From an uncultured Flavobacterium sp. (GTDB lineage Bacteria > Bacteroidota > Bacteroidia > Flavobacteriales > Flavobacteriaceae), in NCBI GenBank assembly GCA_945957245.1, contig CAMFLD010000092.1:1-8756 (forward strand): 8,756 nucleotides of DNA, read 5' to 3'. The position numbers and the translations under genes are program-made. Positions 1 through 5,030 of this stretch are shown piece by piece (within the stretch, counting starts at the first letter, position 1; each line of letters begins with the position of its first letter). The notes under the pieces were generated by a model, which was given only the letters and a program-made list of their open reading frames with translations, was not told the DNA's origin and made no database searches.

Positions 1-1
1 C

Positions 2-469
2 CCTGCAACTATCGAGTTGAACCTTGACCAAGCAGTTCAATGGTTACACAATGGTGCGCAGCCAACAGACACTGCAAGAGCTATCCTTTCTTACAAAGGT
101 GCCCTTATGAAACACCACCTTGACGGAGGAGTTCGTAAAGGAGCTTTAACTCAAGAGCAGGCTGATGCAAAATTGGCAAAATGGTTAGAAGAAAAAGCAA
201 ACAAAGTAACGACTAAAACAGAAGGTTTATCAAAAGCGAAAGCTGATGCTAAAGCTCAATCTTTGAAAGCTGAAAAAGCTGCCAGCGAAAAACGTGCTGC
301 TGCCGCTGCTGAAGCTGCAAAAGAAGAAGTTGCTGAGGAAGCTGCTGCTGAAGAAGCACCAGAAGCTGTTGCTGAAGCAGAAGCTCCTGCAGTTGAAGAA
401 ACTGCAGCTGAAGTTGCTGCTGAAGAAACTCCTGCTGCTGAAGCTGCCGGCGAAGAAACTGAAGCTTAA
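2..469 (+). CDS. rpsP: 30S ribosomal protein S16, 5'-truncated, with long Ala/Glu-rich tail
   Basis: This is the C-terminal part of ribosomal protein S16, a small-subunit assembly protein that binds 16S rRNA. The reading frame is open from base 2 (PATIEL...) to TAA at 467-469, so a start at the TTG at 17 is an edge artefact. By family comparison from memory about 45 N-terminal residues lie off the contig. The recognisable S16 part includes LDQAVQWLHNGAQPTDTAR and the helix GGVRKGALTQEQADAKLAKW, up to about base 205. A Lys/Ala-rich linker follows, then from about base 296 a strongly acidic, low-complexity stretch of roughly 57 residues made almost only of Ala and Glu with some Pro, Val and Thr. 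Extended acidic S16 tails are, as I recall, usual in Flavobacteriaceae and absent from E. coli S16. rimM starts 17 bp downstream, matching the common rpsP-rimM order, so co-transcription is likely. Identity is very secure; the role of the tail is unknown. Confidence 0.96.
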   Translation, partial: PATIELNLDQAVQWLHNGAQPTDTARAILSYKGALMKHHLDGGVRKGALTQEQADAKLAKWLEEKANKVTTKTEGLSKAKADAKAQSLKAEKAASEKRAAAAAEAAKEEVAEEAAAEEAPEAVAEAEAPAVEETAAEVAAEETPAAEAAGEETEA

Positions 470-486
470 TACTTCAACAGGCAATT

Positions 487-1011
487 ATGCGTAAAAAAGA
501 TTGTTTCTATTTAGGTAAAATTGCAAAAAAATTTAGTTTCAAAGGAGAAGTCTTAGTCTATCTTGACACAGATGAACCCGAACTATATGAAAACATGGAA
601 TCAGTATTTGTTGAATTCAACAAAAATCTGATTCCATTTTTTATTGAAAACAGCTCACTCCACAAAAATGATTTCCTTCGTGTCAAATTTGAAGATGTCG
701 ATTCTGAAGAAGAAGCCGACCGGATGATTGGTTGCGAATTGTACTTACCGCTAAATATGCTTCCCAAACTGGAAGGCAATAAGTTTTATTTTCACGAAGT
801 GATAGGTTTTGAAGTCGAAGACCAGCGTCTTGGCTATATTGGAGAAATTGTTTCCATCAACGACACCACCGCTCAGCCTCTTTTCGAAATCCTGTTTGAA
901 GACCGGGAAATCCTCATACCAATGATTGATGATTTCATCGTCGAGGTAAACCGTGCCAATAAAAAAATCATATTAAACACTCCCGAAGGATTGGTTGATC
1001 TATATCTCTAG
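487..1011 (+). CDS. rimM: Ribosome maturation factor RimM
   Basis: RimM is a cytoplasmic assembly factor for the head of the 30S subunit; it binds S19 and acts in late 16S rRNA processing. The 174-residue product has the usual family length. The N-terminal RimM barrel (about residues 4-85) opens with CFYLGKIAKKFSFKGEVLV, where the GKI..xF.xKGE pattern is typical. The C-terminal PRC-barrel (about 97-174) shows FHEVIGFEV, the glycine turn before EIVSI, ILIPMIDDFI and the ending PEGLVDLYL, all family hallmarks. ATG at 487 is chosen because it directly precedes the conserved N-terminal strand. It lies 17 bp after rpsP, which encodes a neighbouring assembly-stage protein. The stop codon TAG at 1009-1011 is also the first three bases of a GC-rich hairpin repeat, so that element forms the immediate 3' end of the transcript and may terminate or stabilise it. 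Confidence 0.96.
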   Translation: MRKKDCFYLGKIAKKFSFKGEVLVYLDTDEPELYENMESVFVEFNKNLIPFFIENSSLHKNDFLRVKFEDVDSEEEADRMIGCELYLPLNMLPKLEGNKFYFHEVIGFEVEDQRLGYIGEIVSINDTTAQPLFEILFEDREILIPMIDDFIVEVNRANKKIILNTPEGLVDLYL

Positions 1012-1064
1012 GAGCTGTTCCCGCTTTCCGCGCTACAAGGTAGCCCGCTGCAATCGGGGCTAGG
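1009..1064 (+). repeat. GC-rich palindromic repeat, copy 1 (short version)
   Basis: A 56-bp element beginning TAGGAGCT and ending ATCGGGGCTAGG, distinctly richer in G+C than its surroundings. It folds as an outer stem AGC (1013-1015) with GCT (1059-1061), a 4-nt one-sided bulge TGTT, then CCCG (1020-1023) with CGGG (1055-1058). An inner hairpin CGCGCTAC (1029-1036) pairs with GTAGCCCG (1040-1047), with one C-C mismatch and an AAG loop. The reverse complement of 2671-2757 has the same ends and the same bulged stem, so this is one of two copies in the window. I recall similar GC-rich elements between genes in Flavobacterium genomes, but cannot check that here. It overlaps the rimM stop codon. 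A REP/MITE-like dispersed repeat is the best reading; terminator function is possible, though no T-tract follows. Confidence 0.75.
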
Positions 1065-1100
1065 CCATTAACCTTCAAATCAACACACAAATAAACTACA

Positions 1101-1814
1101 GTGTCTCAATTCCAGTTCAAACAATTTACCATAAACCAGAACCGATGCGCCATGAAAGTGGGTACAGACGGTGTTTTGCTCGGCGCCTGGGCTCCCATCG
1201 AACATAATCCGTTTTCAATTCTGGATATTGGTGCAGGAACCGGAATTTTATCACTAATGCTGGCACAAAGAAGCCATGCCGAACAGATAGATGCCATTGA
1301 AATAGACGAAAACGCCTTCGAACAATGCGTCGAAAATTTTGAAGCTTCCCACTGGAATGACCGTTTATTCTGCTTCCACGCCGGATTAGATGAATTCATG
1401 GAAGAGCCTGAGGATGTTTACGATTTAATCGTGTCCAATCCACCGTTTTACAGCGAAGATTATAAAACTGAAAACGACTCTAGAGACTTGGCACGTTTTC
1501 AGGATGCCATGCCGTTTGAAGATCTCATTGAGGCTGCACAATTACTGCTTTCTGAACATGGAATTTTTGCTGTGATTATTCCGTTTAAGGAAGAAGAGCG
1601 ATTTATCAGATTGGCTGAGGAATTTAATTTATTCCCATTAAAAATCACAAGAGTCAAAGGTACGCCCACTACCGAAACCAAGCGTAGCCTGATCGCTTTT
1701 TCGTTCGATAAAAACATAGCTGCTGCAGAAGACGAACTCATTATAGAAACGGCAAGGCATCAATATACCGAAGATTACACTGCTCTAACCAGAGATTTTT
1801 ACCTGAAAATGTAA
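1101..1814 (+). CDS. trmN6: tRNA1(Val) (adenine-37-N6)-methyltransferase, TrmN6/YfiC family
   Basis: This SAM-dependent methyltransferase is expected to methylate N6 of adenosine 37, next to the anticodon of tRNA1(Val). The product has 237 residues. The conserved N-terminal signature FQFKQFTINQNRCAMKVGTD occupies residues 4-23. SAM motif I is LDIGAGTG (41-48), an acidic motif follows at AIEIDE (65-70), and the catalytic N6-adenine motif NPPFY is at 113-117, preceded by LIVS. A PTTETKRS segment near residue 190 is also typical. The GTG at 1101 is chosen as start because the next in-frame ATG, at 1152, would remove half of the N-terminal signature. No Shine-Dalgarno sequence is visible. The gene follows rimM by 89 bp, most of it the hairpin repeat, so read-through from rpsP-rimM is possible but not certain. 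N6-adenine methyltransferases share NPPF/Y motifs; the N-terminal block points to TrmN6 rather than HemK/PrmC. Confidence 0.92.
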   Translation: MSQFQFKQFTINQNRCAMKVGTDGVLLGAWAPIEHNPFSILDIGAGTGILSLMLAQRSHAEQIDAIEIDENAFEQCVENFEASHWNDRLFCFHAGLDEFMEEPEDVYDLIVSNPPFYSEDYKTENDSRDLARFQDAMPFEDLIEAAQLLLSEHGIFAVIIPFKEEERFIRLAEEFNLFPLKITRVKGTPTTETKRSLIAFSFDKNIAAAEDELIIETARHQYTEDYTALTRDFYLKM

Positions 1815-1896
1815 TTATCTTTCCATAGGCATAACTATACCAGTCAATCCAGCCTACATTTAACAGTTCGTTATTACAAAAAACCGGGGAAAACGT

Positions 1897-1904
1897 TAAA
1901 TTTG
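1897..1904 (+). promoter_or_regulatory. Bacteroidota-type promoter -7 box upstream of the gene at 1927
   Basis: TAAATTTG fits the Bacteroidota -7 consensus TAnnTTTG and ends 22 bp before the ATG at 1927, implying a short leader of roughly 15-20 nt. A clean -33 TTTG at the usual 17-21 bp upstream is not visible, so the call rests on one half of the promoter in AT-rich DNA. Confidence 0.4.
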
Positions 1905-1926
1905 GTTTTAAATCAAAGCCAACGCC

Positions 1927-2652
1927 ATGAAAACAAAATTCCTCCTTTTTTGCCTTTTAACCTGTTTCCTTAGCTTTTCCCAGAAAGAAAAAACTATCCA
2001 CGGAAAGGTCTCTTTTCAGGATACCTACCAAAAGAATATTGACGTCATTAATTTTACCACAAGAAAAATGACTCAGACCAATGATCGTGGAGAATTCCTT
2101 ATAGATGCCAAAATTGACGATGTACTGATTTTCATGTCTAATAATTTTTTGGATCAAAAATATAAGCTCACCGCAGAGGATTTTGAAAAGAAAACCATTC
2201 TTATAAAACTGGTAGAAAAACCGATTCCACTCGATGAAGTTGAAATTACGCAGGTAAAAGCGATAAGAGTGGCCGGAGTTTCTTATAACGATGCCAAAAT
2301 GACCAAAATAGAAAAAGATGCCGCCAAACCTAAAGTAGAGAATGTTTATACCGGAGAAATGATCAACGGTGTAGATTTTATACAGTTGGGAAAAATGGTG
2401 GGCAGCCTGTTTAAAAGAAATAAACCTAAAGAAATGAAACAGGAACCTGTGGCTTTTAAAGAATATGCCAAGGCCAATTTCAAAGAAACATTCTTAACGA
2501 AAACCCTCAAAGTGGAACCTGCCGATACCTCCAGGTTTATTGATTTTTGCGATGCTGACCCGAATTCAAAAACGGTTGTTGCAAAAGATGACGAACTCGC
2601 CATTCTGCAATTCCTGCTGGCCAAAAAAACAGAGTTTGACAAACTAAAATAG
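1927..2652 (+). CDS. Exported protein with carboxypeptidase-like regulatory domain, function unknown
   Basis: The 241-residue product begins with a clear Sec signal peptide, MKTKFLLFCLLTCFLSFSQ, with likely cleavage after the SFSQ segment near residue 19. The mature protein starts with a beta-sandwich of the carboxypeptidase D regulatory-like type (about residues 23-100): IHGKVSFQD, a central NDRGEFLIDAKIDDVLIF in which the G-x-F and D-x-L turns are typical, and a final strand giving way to PIPLDEVEIT. In TonB-dependent receptors this domain precedes a plug and barrel, but here only about 140 residues follow. These are Lys/Glu-rich and likely helical, with no barrel or lipobox, so this is a stand-alone periplasmic or surface-associated protein. 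It appears to be a single transcription unit, with a putative -7 box just upstream and a hairpin repeat 18 bp after its stop. Many Flavobacterium genomes carry uncharacterised proteins of this kind. I can support export and fold, not function. Confidence 0.82.
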   Translation: MKTKFLLFCLLTCFLSFSQKEKTIHGKVSFQDTYQKNIDVINFTTRKMTQTNDRGEFLIDAKIDDVLIFMSNNFLDQKYKLTAEDFEKKTILIKLVEKPIPLDEVEITQVKAIRVAGVSYNDAKMTKIEKDAAKPKVENVYTGEMINGVDFIQLGKMVGSLFKRNKPKEMKQEPVAFKEYAKANFKETFLTKTLKVEPADTSRFIDFCDADPNSKTVVAKDDELAILQFLLAKKTEFDKLK

Positions 2653-2670
2653 TTTCTTACAGGAAGTTAT

Positions 2671-2757
2671 CCTAGCCCGGATAGCAACGGCATCCTTTAA
2701 TAAAGCATCTGTTTGTGCTTTATTAAAGATATAGCGGATAGCCGGATCAAGCTCCTA
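2671..2757 (-). repeat. GC-rich palindromic repeat, copy 2 (long version, inverted)
   Basis: Read on the - strand this 87-bp element begins TAGGAGCT and ends ATCCGGGCTAGG, matching copy 1 at 1009-1064. After TAGGAGCT the next 15 bases match 12 of 15 (with one inserted T), and the terminal 20 bases match 17 of 20. The outer stem keeps the same plan: AGC pairs with GCT, then a 5-nt one-sided bulge, then CCGG with CCGG. The centre differs: copy 2 carries an AT-rich perfect 13-bp stem, CTTTAATAAAGCA (2695-2707) with TGCTTTATTAAAG (2716-2728), around an 8-nt loop. Conserved ends with a variable hairpin centre indicate a dispersed, possibly non-autonomous mobile or REP-like element. It lies 18 bp after the stop of the exported-protein gene and may also act as that gene's 3' structure. 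Confidence 0.75.
2695..2728. terminator. Perfect 13-bp hairpin inside repeat copy 2, possible transcription end
   Basis: CTTTAATAAAGCA and TGCTTTATTAAAG are exact reverse complements around the loop TCTGTTTG. The stem is AT-rich and there is no T-run beyond it on the + strand, so it is not a classical intrinsic terminator. It could still end or protect the transcript of the gene at 1927-2652, which stops 42 bp upstream. Confidence 0.35.
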
Positions 2758-2799
2758 AAATTATCTAAATTCTTCATCGGAATTTTGGTTAAGATTCTT

Positions 2800-2807
2800 T
2801 AGCTTTG
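2800..2807 (+). promoter_or_regulatory. Bacteroidota-type promoter -7 box upstream of the acyl-CoA dehydrogenase
   Basis: TAGCTTTG fits TAnnTTTG exactly and lies 50 bp before the ATG at 2858, implying a leader of about 40-45 nt. The only TTTG upstream (2784-2787) is 12 bp away, shorter than the usual 17-21 bp, so the -33 element is uncertain. The first AAACGTTT palindrome begins two bases after this box, placing it over the expected transcription start. Confidence 0.45.
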
Positions 2808-2808
2808 C

Positions 2809-2839
2809 AAACGTTTTCGTAAAAGCGGTAAACGTTTAC
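2809..2839. promoter_or_regulatory. Tandem AAACGTTT palindromes, candidate operator for the acyl-CoA dehydrogenase
   Basis: The 8-bp palindrome AAACGTTT occurs at 2809-2816 and at 2830-2837, with starts exactly 21 bp apart, about two helical turns. The second lies in a perfect 12-bp palindrome GTAAACGTTTAC (2828-2839). The pair sits between the putative -7 box and the start codon, where a repressor would block initiation or early elongation. Short palindromes with a central CG are typical of LacI-family operators, and AAAC/GTTT half-sites also occur for TetR-type regulators of fatty-acid genes. No regulator gene is adjacent. Because each copy is self-complementary the two could also pair in RNA as an 8-bp hairpin with a 13-nt loop. 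Confidence 0.5.
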
Positions 2840-2857
2840 ATTAAAAATAAATTTCTT

Positions 2858-4036
2858 ATGAAGCCAGATTTATTTCAAGCTCCGGATTACTATTTACTGG
2901 ATGATTTATTGACAGAAGAGCACAAATTAGTTCGTGATTCTGCCCGTGCGTGGGTAAAACGTGAAGTTTCCCCAATTATAGAAGATTATGCACAACGTGC
3001 TGAATTCCCTAGCCAAATTATAAAAGGGTTAGGTGAAATCGGAGGTTTTGGCCCTTATATTCCTGAAGAATATGGCGGTGCCGGTTTGGATCAGATTTCT
3101 TACGGATTGATTATGCAGGAGATTGAGCGTGGTGACTCAGGGGTTCGTTCCACTTCATCGGTACAGTCTTCGTTGGTAATGTATCCTATCTGGAAATTTG
3201 GAACAGAAGAGCAGCGTAAAAAATATTTACCCAAATTAGCTACCGGCGAAATGATGGGATGTTTTGGATTGACAGAACCTGATTTTGGTTCGAATCCGAG
3301 TGGAATGGTTACTAATTTTAAGGATATGGGCGACCATTACCTGCTGAATGGTGCCAAAATGTGGATATCAAATGCTCCATTTGCTGACATTGCTGTTGTT
3401 TGGGCTAAGAATGAGGAAGGAAGAATCCACGGATTGATTGTTGAACGTGGCATGGAAGGATTTACGACTCCGGAAACTCATAATAAATGGTCGCTTCGTG
3501 CTTCTGCAACCGGTGAGCTTATTTTTGATAATGTCAAGGTGCCTAAAGAAAACCTGATGCCGGGCAAAAGCGGATTGGGTGCTCCGATGATGTGTCTGGA
3601 TTCTGCCAGATATGGAATTGCCTGGGGAGCTATTGGTGCCGCTATGGATTGTTATGACACGGCTTTGCGTTATTCTAAAGAAAGAATCCAGTTTGGCAAA
3701 CCTATTGCCGGTTTTCAATTGCAGCAAAAGAAATTAGCCGAAATGATTACCGAAATTACCAAAGCTCAGTTACTAACCTGGAGGTTAGGGGTTTTGAGAA
3801 ATGAAGGTAAAGCTACTACCGCTCAAATTTCGATGGCTAAAAGAAACAACGTAGATATGGCTATTAACATCGCCCGTGAAGCACGCCAGATGTTAGGCGG
3901 AATGGGAATTACCGGTGAGTATTCAATCATGCGCCACAGTATGAATCTGGAATCGGTTATTACTTATGAAGGAACCCACGATATACACCTGTTAATCACC
4001 GGAAATGACATTACCGGAATTCCTGCGTTTAAATAA
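2858..4036 (+). CDS. gcdH: Acyl-CoA dehydrogenase, glutaryl-CoA dehydrogenase type
   Basis: This FAD flavoenzyme is expected to oxidise and decarboxylate glutaryl-CoA to crotonyl-CoA in lysine, hydroxylysine and tryptophan breakdown. The 392 residues show the whole acyl-CoA dehydrogenase fold: N-terminal helices (about 15-130), beta domain with CFGLTEPDFGSNPSG (135-149) and WSLRASATGE (211-220), and C-terminal helices with RIQFGKPIAGFQLQQKKLA (276-294). The catalytic base is Glu371 in ITYEGTHDIH. Compared from memory with human GCDH, the glutaryl-carboxylate Arg94 corresponds to Arg97 in SGVRSTSSVQSSL, Glu87 to Glu90, and Tyr369 to Tyr370; these favour the decarboxylating glutaryl-CoA enzyme over a short-chain acyl-CoA dehydrogenase. 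The ATG at 2858 follows an A-rich leader. The gene stands alone, behind a palindrome pair and ahead of a terminator, with no electron-transfer flavoprotein or other catabolic gene nearby. Substrate assignment is by residue pattern only. Confidence 0.9.
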   Translation: MKPDLFQAPDYYLLDDLLTEEHKLVRDSARAWVKREVSPIIEDYAQRAEFPSQIIKGLGEIGGFGPYIPEEYGGAGLDQISYGLIMQEIERGDSGVRSTSSVQSSLVMYPIWKFGTEEQRKKYLPKLATGEMMGCFGLTEPDFGSNPSGMVTNFKDMGDHYLLNGAKMWISNAPFADIAVVWAKNEEGRIHGLIVERGMEGFTTPETHNKWSLRASATGELIFDNVKVPKENLMPGKSGLGAPMMCLDSARYGIAWGAIGAAMDCYDTALRYSKERIQFGKPIAGFQLQQKKLAEMITEITKAQLLTWRLGVLRNEGKATTAQISMAKRNNVDMAINIAREARQMLGGMGITGEYSIMRHSMNLESVITYEGTHDIHLLITGNDITGIPAFK

Positions 4037-4061
4037 GATTAAACAATAGATAAATTTTATT

Positions 4062-4093
4062 AAAAATGCTTCTCTTTTTTGGGAAGCATTTTT
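4062..4093. terminator. Strong intrinsic terminator after the acyl-CoA dehydrogenase
   Basis: AAAAATGCTTC (4062-4072) is an exact reverse complement of GAAGCATTTTT (4083-4093), extendable inward by a T-G and a C-G pair. The stem ends in a T-run on both strands, so it could work in either direction. It begins 25 bp after the dehydrogenase stop codon and overlaps the extended open frame of the next gene, which argues against a start at 4079. Confidence 0.85.
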
Positions 4094-4153
4094 ACTTTTA
4101 CACCAATACAAATCTTTGGTTTGCTTTTAATCGTATATATCCTTAAAAAAGTT

Positions 4154-4936
4154 ATGACAATATCCCACATCAATCAGAAAATCCAGCCACAAAGAGACAT
4201 TTTACTACAACACCCGCTTTATGGAAAAGTAAAGGGTATAGAAGATTTACATCAATTTCTCGAAGGTCATGTATATGCTGTTTGGGATTTCATGTCATTG
4301 CTTAAGGCATTACAGAACAAACTGACCTGCACTACTACTCCTTGGTTTGCTTCGGCTAATCCGGAAACCAGATATCTTATCAATGAGATTGTTCTGGCGG
4401 AAGAAAGTGATCTTACCATGGATGGTAAAAGGCTGAGTCACTTTGAAATGTATGTAGATGCCATGAAAGATTGTGGCGCACAGACTTTTGAATTGGAAAA
4501 CTTTTTGAAGGATGTGGCTGAAACTAAAAATGTTTTTGTTTCCATAAAACACGCAGACCTGCATCCAAAAATCAAAGAATTTTTAGATTTCACTTTCCGT
4601 GTTATAGAAGAAGGCAAAACTCATAAGATAGCTGCTGCTTTTACCTTTGGTCGTGAAGACCTTATCCCGAATATGTTTACCGAAATCTTAAGGAATTTCC
4701 AACAGCATTTTCCAGAAAACGATTTGGCTAAACTAATCTACTACTTTGAAAGGCATATCGAACTTGATGGTGATGAGCATGGTCCAATGGCGATGCAGAT
4801 GATTACCGAGCTTTGTGGAGATGACGAACACTTTTGGAAAGAGGTAGAAGAAACTTCGGTTTTAGCCCTTGAAAAGCGTATTGGGCTTTGGGATGCCATT
4901 GAGGAAAAAATTATCCAGAAACCGGAATTGGTATAA
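4154..4936 (+). CDS. DUF3050 family protein, heme-oxygenase-like helical fold, possible iron enzyme
   Basis: I recognise this 260-residue protein as DUF3050, an all-helical family I believe belongs to the heme oxygenase-like superfamily; its function is not established. Family features include INQKIQPQRDILLQHPLYG (6-24), GHVYAVWDFMSLLKALQ (38-54), LINEIVLAEESD (75-86), SHFEMYVDAMKDCG (95-108), FTFGREDLIPNMF (163-175) and HIELDGDEHGPMA (201-213). Possible metal ligands are Glu84 and His96, Glu168, and His201, Asp205 and His209, with Asp45 or His39 in the first helix. This order is like that of heme-oxygenase-like diiron oxidases (HDO), but the last histidine is one residue further along than the HxxxDxxH I recall. 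The frame is open back to a TTG at 4079, but that lies inside a terminator hairpin; ATG at 4154 agrees with the family's N-terminus. There is no signal peptide. It is separated from the dehydrogenase by the terminator and from the kinase by 94 bp. I see no clear promoter for it. Confidence 0.8.
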   Translation: MTISHINQKIQPQRDILLQHPLYGKVKGIEDLHQFLEGHVYAVWDFMSLLKALQNKLTCTTTPWFASANPETRYLINEIVLAEESDLTMDGKRLSHFEMYVDAMKDCGAQTFELENFLKDVAETKNVFVSIKHADLHPKIKEFLDFTFRVIEEGKTHKIAAAFTFGREDLIPNMFTEILRNFQQHFPENDLAKLIYYFERHIELDGDEHGPMAMQMITELCGDDEHFWKEVEETSVLALEKRIGLWDAIEEKIIQKPELV

Positions 4937-4981
4937 TTAAACTGGTGTTAACCTACAAATAATCAGCGTTCATCGCATTTG

Positions 4982-4992
4982 TTAACTGCAAT
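4982..4992. promoter_or_regulatory. Candidate LytTR half-site upstream of the sensor kinase
   Basis: The reverse complement of TTAACTGCAAT contains GCAGTTAA, which resembles the LytTR/AgrA-type half-site TACAGTTAG. A related sequence, TTTACAGTTAA, lies at 7466-7476 upstream of the dioxygenase. LytTR proteins usually bind two half-sites about 21 bp apart and no convincing partner is visible, so this is only a candidate for autoregulation. Confidence 0.2.
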
Positions 4993-5005
4993 TGATTTTT
5001 CTCGT

Positions 5006-5013
5006 TATCTTTG
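5006..5013 (+). promoter_or_regulatory. Bacteroidota-type promoter -7 box for the kinase-regulator-pirin operon
   Basis: TATCTTTG matches TAnnTTTG exactly and ends 17 bp before the ATG at 5031, so the leader would be only about 10-15 nt. A TTTG at 4978-4981 is 24 bp upstream, a little far for a -33 box. The position also rules out the in-frame TTG at 4992 as start, since that lies upstream of the expected transcription start. Confidence 0.5.
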
Positions 5014-5030
5014 ATAGCGAAGAAAGAACC

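Noticed and set aside
230..494. Overlapping open frames on both strands of the S16 tail (Ser/Phe-rich on -, Leu/Lys-rich on +)
   Set aside because: They are by-products of the repetitive Ala/Glu codons; the S16 frame is unambiguous and their composition is not protein-like.
3368..3727. 119-residue minus-strand open frame inside the acyl-CoA dehydrogenase
   Set aside because: It is fully antisense to a well-conserved gene and shows no recognisable domain or start context.
2858..4936. Dehydrogenase and DUF3050 gene as one operon for a new oxidation pathway
   Set aside because: A strong intrinsic terminator separates them, and nothing in the sequence ties their functions together.
4947..4986. 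Two GTTAAC palindromes 34 bp apart upstream of the sensor kinase
   Set aside because: Six-base palindromes are frequent in AT-rich DNA and their flanks do not match; only the second is mentioned, within the LytTR-like motif.
4992..5030. TTG 4992 as an earlier start of the sensor kinase
   Set aside because: It precedes the likely -7 box at 5006-5013, and ATG 5031 gives a normal N-terminus just before the first membrane helix.
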